Assembly: GCA_946122785.1 (NCBI GenBank)
Contig: CAMGYJ010000010.1
Coordinates: 13,305,467 to 13,369,466, forward strand
Length of the DNA stretch: 64,000 nucleotides
Direction: 5' to 3'
Source: Linum tenue
Lineage: Eukaryota; Streptophyta; Magnoliopsida; Malpighiales; Linaceae
The notes below the pieces were generated by a model. That model was not told the origin of the DNA and did no database searches. It was given only the letters and a program-made list of their open reading frames with translations. Positions within the stretch are counted from its first letter, which is position 1. Each line of letters starts with the position of its first letter. Made by a program: the position numbers and the translations under genes. Of the stretch, positions 43,341-53,584 are shown piece after piece.

Positions 43341-43681
43341 CACCGCACACGGCCAGGTCACAAACTTGCACGGCCGTGTGGAATTTTTTCCCTGGCCGTG
43401 GAAGCTCTCGGCGAAAATCACACGGCCAAAGTACACATTTGCACGGCCGTGCGACTTCGCCTGGCCTGGCCGTGTGGCCGACACGGGCAAACATTTCCTC
43501 GCACGGCCGTGTGGAATTTTTCCTCTGGCCGTGCAAGCTCTCGGCAAAATCCGCACGGCCAATTGTGCACATCGCACGACCGTGTGGATTCTCTCGGCCA
43601 GGCCGTGTCGGCCAGCACGGGCAAAATTGCCCCTTGCACGGCCGTGCGTGCCTGCCTGTGCGGCCTTGCGCGGCCTATAAA
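43341..43681 (+). promoter_or_regulatory. Element IV internal palindrome array and TATA box
   Basis: Many copies of CACGGCCGTG with CACACGG/CCGTGTG and TTGCACGG flanks, plus half-sites, lie from 43341 to about 43670. GGCCTATAAATTC at 43672-43684 follows. The motif type matches the element's own LTR array. About 300 bases downstream is a donor-like TCCAG/GTTTG (GT at 43986), and the env-position ORF starts at 44485. Confidence 0.65.
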
Positions 43682-43985
43682 TTCGGCCAGCACGGCCGAG
43701 CAGGTCTGAAAATCCATTTTCCTCGCCGGAATCCTCTGTCCTCGCCGGAAAACCGCGACAAATACCCCCTTTTTCGATTTTTTTGGCCACTTTGGGTCAT
43801 TTTTTCACCAAATCAACAACAAACCCACCCTTTCTACACCCAAAGCGGCCTATCCCTCCATTTTGAGCGAATTTGGACGAGACTCCGGCGAGGCTCCGAC
43901 GAGCACTTCCGGCCACTTTTTCGGCGTTTCGTCGCTTCCATCGCCTTCCCCTCATCATCCCCTACACCTCTACTTGAGTCTCCAG

Positions 43986-44480
43986 GTTTGATTTTGCCCT
44001 TAGCTCTGTTAATTGTGGAGAATTGAGTGTGTAGGGTGCATGTTAGAGAACCTTGTTGAATCGTGTGATTTTTGTGCAATTGATTGAGGGGAATGCATGG
44101 ATTGTGTTTGAATTGTGTTGGGCCAAGTCCCCCTTGCTTGTTTGAGCCCTTGTGTGCCAGAATTGTGCCAATTTCATGCTTAGATTAATAGTGCACACAA
44201 GGTGTTCGATGAAATGCCTGTCTTTCATGCCATGTTGTGGCCACCGGTTGGGGCCCTTAATGATGTAGTTTGAGGGTGTATTTGCTATGGATGTGAACCT
44301 TAAGTTGCCTATTTTCTCGTGAATGTGCACCCCCACTCAGATTATGCTTGATTTATCGAGTTTTGACCCCCGAACTATGGATGAAACTATGGTTCGGCTA
44401 TTTTTCTCTTCTTAAGTGTGGGGGTGTGATTGACATTTTCTTTGGCTCTTTTGGTTCCACTTTGGGTTGTTCTTTTGCAG
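43986..44480 (+). other. Predicted leader intron before the env-position ORF of element IV
   Basis: Donor-like CCAG/GTTTGA and acceptor TTCTTTTGCAG/G, four bases before the ATG. The purine tract CTTAAGTGTGGGGG lies inside at 44411. Same layout as 23905-24230. Confidence 0.4.
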
Positions 44481-44484
44481 GAAA

Positions 44485-45872
44485 ATGTCGAAACCTGATC
44501 TCAAGCACCCGTTCATCCGGGACCTAAGGAGGGGCCCCACCGAGGAGCGCTTCAAGGAGGTCCTGGCCACCCTGTTTGGGCAACACCATTGCTGGTCCAA
44601 ACGGGAGTTTCGGAAATTGAACTGCTACGAGCAACTCTCCGCTGCCCTCGAAAACCGCACATGGCGCCGTCTTCTCACCGTCTGTGAGAAGGTCTACTAC
44701 GAGCCCGTCCTGGAGTTCTACACGACCTTCAGGCACACACAGACGACATATTGGAAAGACGGTACAGCCGTCAGATTCTGGCTAGGCGGTGCCCCCGGTC
44801 GATGAGCTACCATGAGCTGGCCGAGGCTCTCGACCTCGACCTGGATGACGATGCGGACTACATCACCGAGGTCAACGACCCGCCGGAGGTGGATTTCATG
44901 AGGCTGTACACCCGCCTGGCTAAGCCAGGCCAGAGGAAACCCTTCTCGGCTGGGAGGACGAAGGCCACTACCCTGATGCTCGACAACCGCCTTCTCCACC
45001 ACCCGCTGACGAAGTCTTACACCCCAGCGTCCGACAGTGCCAGCGCCATCACCAAGAGGGCCCTGTACTTCATTGCTTCGATGCGCCAGTTCGATCACCC
45101 TCTCCACTTGGGATCGGTGGTGGCCATGACCTTTGAGAAGAATGCCAAGGAACTGAAGAGCCTCCACTGCGCCCCTCTCATCACCCGCAATGCCACCTAC
45201 TTCGGGCTTTCGCTGGTGGGGTGCACACCGCAGGGAGACACCGTCGTCTTTGGCAGGAAGACGATCAGTCACATGCACCTGCTGTGAGAGAACCGCGGCG
45301 TTCTATAGGTCGAGGGGTTTCCAGAACCTCCGATCCCCACGGAGCCCGAGCCAGAGGGCCAGGAGGAGGAGGCTGCTGATGATGTAGAGCCCGAGGAGGT
45401 GGATGATGCTGCTGATGCTGCCCCCCGCCCCACCACCTTCGAGTACGGCGGTGGCAGCTCCGCATTCCCGGGCCAAGATTACTTCTCCTACCAGTTCGAG
45501 CAGCTGCGGATCCAGAACCAGCAGATCCTCGACCAGCAGATGCAGTTCCAGCAGCAGTACGCGGAACACCAGGCCCAGTACCAGAACAGGATGGATGCTT
45601 ATGATGAGCGCCTGGCCATACTCCAGACCCAGCAGGGGGTGACTCTCGCACACATCGAGCGGGAGAAGCGCCGTTCACGGCGCATGCAGGAGGTCCAGCA
45701 GCACCTGCTCCAGCTGCTCCCGGGCGAGCAGCCCGTCTGGAGGACTCCCTGGGAGGACTCTCCACTTCCTCATGCCCTTGCTGAGGGTGATGATGGTGCT
45801 GATGGCGCTGCTGGTGATGACGCCTTCATGGCCGACATCGACATCGACCTGGATGATCTTGGCGACGAGTAG
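44485..45872 (+). pseudogene. Env-position ORF of element IV (Athila ORF-1-like)
   Basis: It begins MSKPDLKHPFIRDL right after the acceptor-like site. The N-terminal domain (WRRLLTVCEKVYYEPVLEFY, AVRFWLGG) aligns with the element I version. A frame change near 44800 leads to the second block (SMSYHELAEALDLDL, HLGSVVAMTFEKN, PLITRNATYFGLSLVG). A TGA at 45285 and a TAG at 45307 precede an acidic linker. The C-terminal Gln-rich coiled-coil-prone segment (FEQLRIQNQQILDQQMQFQQ) and acidic tail end at 45872. No membrane segment is visible. The two copies differ substantially in sequence while keeping the order domain - acidic linker - Q-rich helix - acidic tail, which suggests past selection. The function is unknown. 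Confidence 0.75.
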
Positions 45873-47698
45873 GCTGTACTCGTTGCCCGTCTCAGTGTGT
45901 TTTGTTTTTCGTTTTAGACTTTTGGGTGTTCGCTCCATGTGTGCGGAGCTTGAACCTAGTGTGTTTTGTTTTTGTTTTTGGTTTTATTTTGTGGTTTGTT
46001 TATGTTGTAGCCGTCTGGGCTAACACTTATCCCTAACGCACAGTGTGCTAGTGTGTTTTTGGTGTTCGATTCGTGTAGAACTGTCCATTCTCCAGTTTGT
46101 TTCTCGCTGACTGATCCCCTTCCAGTCCCCCAGCAGTGTTTCAATCTGGTAACATCGTTCCCCTTATCTCTCCCTCTACTCCATTGAGGGCAATGTCGTG
46201 CTTAAGTGTGGGGGGGTGCTTTGTATCGGTTGGAATATATATTTGGGTGCTTGGAGCCTAGTCCGCTGTCCGAATCTTACGATTTGAGGGCTCCGAGTAC
46301 TGCTGTTTGATCATATTGGCACTGTGTTTTGATGGATGAATTGATTGGTTTTCGGATGAATGCATGACAACTTGTTTGCGACTAGGACAACCTATGATGA
46401 GGACTGAGACGTGCAGTAGAATTGTGTAGGGGTTCAGTTTTTCACCTGTTTGCTTACCAACTGTGACTTGATTTGATCACTTGTTCTTGACAGTCGTTTA
46501 TGCATCTAGTTTAGGGTATCAGAATGTGAGATAGAGCATATAGGTAGCCATGTGAGATTTTTGCTCGTTTCTTTCTTGTGCGATAGATCCCTCTTCCATG
46601 ATGTGTAGCATTCACGTTGTCACTAGCTAAGATGATGGGGGCATAGGATTAGCCAACGCCCAAAATTGACTGTCCTGATGTGTCATATCCCCTAGTCAGC
46701 CCCTTTGAGCCGTGTGTTATCCTTTCTTTTGGTCTGTAACGAAAAAAATCACCCTTGTTGCATCTTTTAGAAGGTTCCACAGAGTGGTTTTTACATATTC
46801 TCTGCTATTTCTGCTAAAGTTTATGTGAGTGTTGGAGGTGGTGCTTAAAAGTTGGGCAGGTATTTGAAATATGTGCAGAAGTGGTGGCTCTCTTAAGAAA
46901 TGAAAGAAAAAATGAAAGAAAAACAAAGAAAAATTGTAAGCAAAAGAGAGCCACTACCCAAAAATCTTGATTAATGCCCAGTAAGTAGTGTTTCTTAGCA
47001 GTCTGGCTTGGAAATGCTGACATTTGTACCTCCTTCGCTTTTGTGCTCTTGAGATGTTGAGTATGGCAGAATAGCAGAAAGGGAATACCGGGTTGTTTGA
47101 CGGCGATTGTGTGGGTTTGGAAATGTGGAACCTTGTGCTATGAATACTTCCACCACCTAAAAGGCCTTTTCCCCATGTCCAAGACCCGAGCCAGTCATTT
47201 GAACCTGTGTCTAAGACCTCCTGATTAGTTAGTGGTGACACCCCATATGTGAACTCTAGCGTTTAGAGGCTGCCATCATGGTGAAGAGATGATAGGGATT
47301 GAGAGAAATAGCATGCGCATTTTTCGCATCAAATTATCATGACCCCACTGGTCGAGAGTGAGTGATTCATTTTCATATTCTTTATACTCTTGTAACCCGG
47401 TGAGGACCTAGATTGCTCGGTCTTTGTTCTGATGTCTTGAGTTGGATGCATGAGTTGACTGTTTTGAGTGAGTGGTTGAGTCAAGTCTAGGTTGGTTGGT
47501 GAACAGAAGGGAGACTCTTCCTTTACTCGATTTGCTGCACTCGAATGTACTTTGTGGTGGTTGTCCAGGTTGTTATTGAGGTTGTTCATATGTTGATGTT
47601 TGAAAACCAGTACGATTCACGTGTTCTGTGCCTTTATGACTTGTCCCCAATGTTGGTTGATTGAAATATGTAAGCTTACCTGGTGTCTGACTTGGTTT
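45873..47698 (+). other. Element IV non-coding 3' region
   Basis: No supported gene. Purine tract 46201-46217; bipartite hairpin 46250-46297 with right arm GGCTCCGAG, which gives a G-U pair; single copy of the 880-bp unit 46343-47222; A-rich-loop hairpin with arms 46881-46894 and 46944-46957. Confidence 0.7.
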
Positions 47699-47735
47699 GC
47701 TTGGGGACAAGCAAACGGTTAAGTGTGGGGGAGTT
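47699..47735 (+). other. Tetraloop hairpin and polypurine tract of element IV
   Basis: GCTTG-GGGA-CAAGC at 47699-47712 and TTAAGTGTGGGGGAG next to the LTR. Confidence 0.8.
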
Positions 47736-49157
47736 TGATAGACCGTTATTTACACATGTTTTTACCCCTGCTCTTACTCCGTTTGAGGTGTTGATTCTCG
47801 TGTTTTAGGCCGATTTCACGCTAGCTTGTGCTTGTTTATGATATTTCAGGTCCTAGTACGTGAATGGAGGCTTGGGAGCGAGTTTGGAGTCGATTGGACG
47901 AGGATCGGACGCATGGCGAGGTTCTAAGGAAGCTGCACGGCCACACATAAAGACCACACGGCCGTGCAACTGACAATCCAGGCCGTGTGGAATTGTGCGA
48001 GAACAAACACGGGCAGTCCTGGGAGTCACACGGCCGTGCAAGTTGCAAAATTGGCCGTGTGATTTCCACCGAGAGCAAACACGGGCAACTCAGGAAATCC
48101 ACACGGCCGTGCAACCTTGGCCGTGTGAGATGGCTGAAAATCGAATTAATGGGACGGTGCGTTTTGACTCGCACGGCCACTTGGGTGAGCCACACGGCCG
48201 TGTGGCCTGCCCGTGTGAGTCGGGAAATTCTGGTTTTTTAGCAGATTTCAGCCAAAACAGAAGGGGATTCGAGTTTTAGAGAGACAGAACGATTCCTAGA
48301 GAGAGAAAGCGACGAACAAGAGTTTCCAAGTGCCCTAGCTTGATCTTCAACACCATTGGAGCTTGGCTTGAGCTTGGAGAAGTGCCGATTCAACGTCCAG
48401 GAGTAGAAATCCATCTTCACAGTATGGTTTCCGCATCTGATTCTGCTGTTGCTTCTTTCTCCATGGAGTAGTTCTCCCATTCATCTGGGTGTGGGAAACC
48501 CTAGTTCTGTATGTTAGGATTGAGTGTATGAACCCAAGTACTGTTTCTATGAATTGATTATATTCGATTGAGGTTTGAACGATTGAATGACTTGAATCCT
48601 GATCAAATTCCTGTTGTTTCTGCTTTAACCTAGAATGAGAATATCTGTCTAGGTTAATAGAGTATCCTTGATTGAAGGTATTGAATTGGTGACTTTAGTC
48701 GAGGAGCCAATTGGCTATTCTGTACCGAATTCCATTCGGTAGTGGAGGTTTGGTTCGTTAGGGCCTCAATCTGTTTACTTCAGTGGAGGTTAGTCGCCCG
48801 CTAGAGACTCAGATTGAGAGGGTCTGAATACCTTTAGTCGAGACTTCAGACTGTTTGAGAACCTTCCGCAGTATAACTATCATAGAAATTGAACTTGGTA
48901 ATTACAATCCGGCTTAACTGCAGACTAGGGGGAACCATATCCGGGTGACCTCTCTTAACCTGAAAACAACCGTTTAGTTGCTTTGCTTGCTTGTTAGTTT
49001 AGATCTTCACTAAAGTTTCACTGCTAGATAACAAGAATTCACCGATTAGTCATCACATCTAGGACCCGGGTTGACATTAAAACCCAAACCCGCTATACTA
49101 CGCTTTAGGAAGTGGTTACACTTGGCCATTTTCTAGAGTGACAGTAGGAGTGAGTCA
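47736..49157 (+). repeat. Element IV 3' LTR
   Basis: 1422 bp, same length as the 5' LTR, with about twenty substitutions by eye. CTTGT follows. Confidence 0.92.
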
Positions 49158-49610
49158 CTTGTCTATGGGAAGACTTGTCACTTTCCCGTCGAGTTAGAGC
49201 ACACGGCCTTCTGGGCTCTTAAACTGCTAAACCTTGATATGATTCTTAAAGGTACCGAACAAAAAATGTAGCTACTGGAATTGGAGGAGTGGCGTTATCA
49301 CGCCTACAAGAACACTCAGTTGTATAAGAAGAGGATCAAACGTCTCCATGACTCTCATCTTAAAGGGCTCAAAGAGTTTCAGGTGGGCAATCAAGTTCTC
49401 CTATATAACTCTTGCTTGAAACACTTTTCGGGGAAGCTACGGTCCAGATGGTCAGGACCGTTCACAGTCAACCTGGTATTTCCCTATGCCACCATCGAGA
49501 TTGCCAATCCGCGGACAGAGCCCATCAAGGTGAATGCGCATCGCCTCAAGCTGAACCTGAGAGGCGAAGTAGAATGAGCGGAGTTGGTGGTTGATCTTGC
49601 AGACCCTTAG
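49158..49610 (+). pseudogene. Element VII integrase C-terminus
   Basis: Continues the integrase cut at 36187. It reads [63 protein letters not shown] and NAHRLKLNL, ending LADP with a TAG at 49608. Stops are present near 49269 and at 49575 (TGA where element IV has an arginine codon). This C-terminal region contains the chromatin-proximal tail found in Ty3 integrases, and it is homologous to 42705-43160 of element IV. Confidence 0.85.
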
Positions 49611-49839
49611 CTCCGCCTTCTGAGTCTAGCTAAAAGACGATAAAGAAGCTCTTGTGTGTAGGCAACCCAATGACGGTTTGCATTTCTTCTCCTTTCTCCT
49701 TTTTGTGTCGTTTTAGTCATTTGCATAATTTTTTAGTCATGTGTGTAGTGTCCCGAGCCTGTCGATTGTCCATGTTGCTGTCCTTTTTATCCCTAGTTGG
49801 CTTAGAGTCGTTTTGGTGATTTTTTCTAAGTTTGGGGAA

Positions 49840-50050
49840 TCCCCCGGTCAAAAGAACTCTTTGACAATTGTGGAATTTTCTTCCAGACCGTGGAAATTTT
49901 CTGCCTAAATTCCACGATCTCGACGTCAAATCCATGCCAGTGGATTTTTAAGAAACAGACCGGGGATATTTCACGAAATCCATGGTCTGGAGGTCAAACC
50001 CACGACCGTGGATTTTGGAGCGAGGTCGTAGATTTTCTCCTATAGATGAA
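49840..50050 (+). promoter_or_regulatory. Element VII internal palindrome array
   Basis: CCACGACCGTGG near 50010 and half-sites GACCGTGG and CCACGATC, then CTCCTATAGATG near 50037. The same motif type occurs in the 5' LTR of element VII (6870-7075). No env-position ORF survives downstream. Confidence 0.5.
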
Positions 50051-50210
50051 GAATATTGGCAGAACTCCCCCATTTCCATGATCTCCTCCAAACGCTCTCC
50101 CCTCTCTCCTCTATTATTCCGCTGAACTACATTTTTTCGTATCCATATTATAGATCCAGCCTTCGTCCGAGCTCGAATTCGAAATCCGACTTCAAACCCA
50201 TTTCTCCCTC

Positions 50211-50343
50211 GTGAGTTATTCATATATCCTTATACTAAATTCCTGGACTAAGATTACACTTGGTCGTACGTAGTTTGGTTTTGTTGGTTTTAGGGAGTCA
50301 CGTATACAACGTCTAGTTCCTAGTGAGTTATTCATATATCCTT
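50211..50343 (+). repeat. Deletion junction with a 21-bp copied filler
   Basis: GTGAGTTATTCATATATCCT occurs at 50211-50230 and again at 50323-50342, with a shared T after each. The first copy sits at the junction between internal sequence and the last part of the element VII LTR; the second is flanking DNA. Confidence 0.7.
50234..50300 (+). repeat. Element VII 3' LTR remnant
   Basis: AGATTACACTTGGTCGTA and the following TTTTAGGGAGTCA match the last 65 bp of the 6671-8030 LTR. CGTAT follows at 50301. Confidence 0.7.
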
Positions 50344-51029
50344 TATTTGATGTTTTATATCTTTTCATTTTCCATAAAGAGCCAAAAAAATCTGAATGAG
50401 GCATATTCAAAAAATCAAAAGGAAAAACTGGTAGTGATTAAAAAAAGTGGAAATATTTGTTATACAGTGTCAAAGTTGTATATTGAAAAACATTTGCACA
50501 AGCGTGTTCTTTATTTTATTGATAGTTTGCAAAATTTGGTTTGCATGGATTATAGTGTCAAAATCAAAACATTTTTCTGCTCGTGTTTGTTTCATAATTT
50601 GTATGTTATTCTAGAGCTGATTTACAGAAGTTTGCTCGTGTTTGAGAAACCTTACTTTATTATCATCTTACGCATCTTTTTTTTTTAATTTTGAGTGGTT
50701 AGAGTTGGTTTAGATCACTTTGTTTTATTTTTATAAACTTTCAGACGTTCCCTCCATTTTTTTATTGTTAGAGTTTTCCTATAGGATTCATTGTCGATTT
50801 GAGATTGAAGAATGAAAAAAAGTGTGTGTGAGCACATAAGTGTAAAAGTAAGTATTTTGAGTGCAAACATGAGTAGTAAGAAAAGGAGTGACATCAATTG
50901 AGTGAAACATGTAAGGGAGTGTTTTGTGAGGGCACTTACATTTAGCTTTCAACTTGAAATTGACGAATTAACATTGCTTTCAAACTACTTGTTTTTAGAG
51001 TGATTTATAAAGCAAGGAAGCAGTGGTGG
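50301..51029 (+). other. Old Ty3 leader region
   Basis: AT-rich sequence that continues the leader interrupted at 6670. No convincing gene; the 121-codon open stretch at 50323-50688 has no recognisable domain and AT-driven composition. Confidence 0.5.
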
Positions 51030-51861
51030 CATGAATGAAGCTATGAAGGCTATGTTTCAACGAGTCTCTCAGTTGGTGAATGAGAATAACGAGAGAACCA
51101 TTGCGAATTTGGACAAGACTAAAAAAGCCTCAACTTAATACATTAGTCGAGAGTATCAATCGGAGTTTGGGTATGAAGATCATGTACAATGTAGAAAAGA
51201 GCTCGAGATGTGCAGGAACATGATGGGGATACATAGAAAAGGCGAGAAGCTTCACATTCCATTGTTTTATGGCCAAAAGAATCTAGAAGCTTATCTCAAT
51301 TGCGAGTAGGAGATAGAGGTCTTCTTCGAACATTATTATTGTTCGGATTGGAAGAAGGTACAACTCGCTTCTATATCATTTATTGATTATGCTAATGAAC
51401 GGTGGGATCAATTGTGTAGATCCCGAAAACGTGATGGCATCGTAAATGGAGTCATGGGAAACAATGCTTGTCATGAGAAAGCTATTTGATGATAGATCTC
51501 TTTTCCAAAATTGAAACCAATATTTGAAGAGAAGTGAAGATTATTCTAGATGATCTTTTACTTTTCGATAGAGGAAGTTAAATCAGATAAAATCCAACCC
51601 CCGAAAAGAATTGTCAACACGTACAATATCTTCAACATCAAAATTTTCAATGGACTGGGAATATTTTCACAAAGAAGATATGGGAAGACCTTACTGGAAA
51701 AATGGCCATCAATGTTGTGAAAAATGCTGATTCTTCTTGCACAACTCGTGATCGAAAAGTTCTAAGGCATATCGAAGAGGAAGAATCTTGCAAATGGAAG
51801 AGGCAGAAATGACTCGCTCAAACTACAACTTCTCAATCAGAGTCCAAGTTTAACCAACGAC
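51030..51861 (+). pseudogene. Old Ty3/gypsy gag
   Basis: Translation gives a Gag-like core: KLHIPLFYGQKNLEAYLNCE, EIEVFFEHYYCSDWKKVQLA and SFIDYANERWDQLC. This matches the plant Ty3 Gag pattern (IPxFxGxxDPExYLxWExxVExVFxxHxxxxxKKVxLA). Stops occur near 51137, 51307 and 51487 and the frame shifts later. In orientation and position it follows the primer site at 6632, so it is the host element into which element VII inserted. It is cut near 51861 by a minus-strand LTR. Confidence 0.7.
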
Positions 51862-53037
51862 TGGGTGTAGCATACGGTAAGCAAGTTACCTTACTTTGGC
51901 CTAATTCTAGAAACTAACCTAACTACACTACCCTAGTTAATTATAAGTTTGGAGCTCTCTTAGCTTGAATCTCCCAGTTCCATCATTTAGATTGATGATG
52001 CATACCATCATCCTAGGTCGATTGAGTCAGTATCCCTACCGTTAGGAGATCGACTCTCTCGAGATTGACCAAGAACGAAAAAGTTATCAATTGGTAGGTG
52101 CTCTATTTAACCTAGGGAAACCCTATATATTCAAGAGATCAATCGAATTGAATCCCTCAGAGGATTACCCGGATGACATAGAATAAGGAGTGACCCTAAT
52201 TGCCAAGAATGGGCTAAAAGAGGATTTTCTCCCTCCTAGGTCAAAATCTCAATTGACATGAAATGGAATCCAAACTCATGCAATCCATAATAAACATCCA
52301 TCGAATATATAATATGAATAATCAAACATAGGATTTTCACATACATTAACATCTAATCAAAATCAAGACCTAGGGTTCTTCAATCTAAGAGAAGAGGGAT
52401 AATTCATACGAGAAGAGAGATATTACAAAATAGCTCAAGATCTTCATCTTGCAGACTTGAATCCTTGAATTCAAGATCAACTAAAGCCTCCAATTAAGCT
52501 CCAAGATCTCTCTAGTCTCTAGGACAATCTCTCTCTCAAGAAATGCCACTTTGGGTGCTTTAGATTGAAACACTAAAGAAAATCCAAGATATCCTTCTTT
52601 CTACCATCTGCCTTTTTATATGCTCGATAGTGCAGACTTCACGGTCACTGTTCATAGTCGTGATATCAGCAAAAAACGGTGATCTCAATTGAAAACACAC
52701 CATTTTGTGCACACTTCACGTTTTAGAAGTGAAGTGTGTACAACCCGCAAGATGCACAAAGGCTGCTGGAAATTGCACACTTCACGATTTTGGTGTGATT
52801 TTCATTCCCTCAAGGCGTTATAACACCCAGCCCATGATCCTTGCATAGACTCCACTTTTTGGCTTCTTTTGACCTCCGAATGTCTCGAAACTTGTCCCCG
52901 GCCTTCCCACACGTACTAGTATATTAAATGTGACAAAAATGGAGAAATCTAGCATAAAATTGGTCGAGGAACGTTGATTATCAAGTAAAAAAATCAAGAT
53001 GTAAAGGGGTAGAACTTGTGTAAATAAGGCATCATCA
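51862..53037 (-). repeat. Minus-strand Athila-like LTR, probably solo
   Basis: On the minus strand it begins TGATGATGCCTTATTTACAC at 53037, like other Athila-like LTRs here. It has the inverted repeat CACACTTCAC/GTGAAGTGTG near 52710-52740, then CATATAAAAAGG near 52615, then a leader with CCTAGG blocks. The 9-bp sequence AACCAACGA flanks it (51852-51860 and 53041-53049), which is not the usual 5-bp target size. The left edge is approximate. Confidence 0.6.
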
Positions 53038-53584
53038 AGAAACCAACGATGAAGATGTCAATGAGGTTGTATAAGATGAAGTGAGAGAAGTAACAATTTC
53101 ACAAGAGGGTTCCCTTCAAAAGGAGGATATATGAAATTCTTATCGAGATGATCTTCTTGTTTGTCCACCTAAAATATATCGACATACTAACACATGGTGG
53201 TAATGCTATGATAACCATTCCATGGTCAATTGCACCTAAAACAAGCATTATATATCTCAAACATATCATAAAATAATCACATGAAGCACATGCTATCCAT
53301 ATGTTTTTTATAATAAAATAATCACATTGCATAACTTTCATCCAACATATGAGTCGCCCTGTAGGGCTAGGCGTGCGAAAATTGGGTATGACCTTCTTAG
53401 CTTTCATGTTGGACCCTTTAGTGAAGCATAGGTGGTATTGCAGCGCCTCAAGCAAGTACTCATCATGTTTCAATGTCAGTGAAGAAGGAATAATAACAAG
53501 AAGATTTAAATCATTACCCTAATATCTATACTTGAGATGACCTGGCAAGGATTTCTATCCTTGCTTTGATTTTAGAATCTGAGC
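53038..53584. other. Remnant of the Ty3 gag-pol linker and unassigned sequence
   Basis: 53041-53160 plausibly continues the Ty3 host element (acidic DEDVNEVV-like stretch). From 53160 to 53584 I see nothing recognisable; the 124-codon minus-strand open stretch has no known motif. Confidence 0.4.

Larger units (their letters stand above)
36188..49157 (+). mobile_element. Element IV: full-length Athila-like element, autonomous plan, decayed
   Basis: LTRs of 1422 bp (TGATAGACCG to TGAGTCA). The target duplication CTTGT lies at 36183-36187 and 49158-49162. Order: LTR, primer site, gag, PR, RT, RNase H, INT, post-stop hairpins, internal palindrome array and TATA box, env-position ORF, hairpins, polypurine tract, LTR. 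The LTRs differ at about twenty positions by eye. All reading frames carry stops or frameshifts. Confidence 0.93.
6671..50300 (+). mobile_element. Element VII: old Athila-like element enclosing all central insertions
   Basis: The left LTR starts TGATAACACT at 6671. An LTR 3' end resembling it ends at 50300. The five bases before (6666-6670) and after (50301-50305) are both CGTAT, as expected for one integration event. Surviving own sequence is the 5' LTR, primer site, gag fragment (to about 8936), RT to integrase fragments (34105-36187 and 49158-49610), the post-pol region and about 70 bp of 3' LTR. The rest was deleted or replaced by nested elements. The flanks also match: a primer site and leader on the left, leader and gag on the right. 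Confidence 0.75.
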
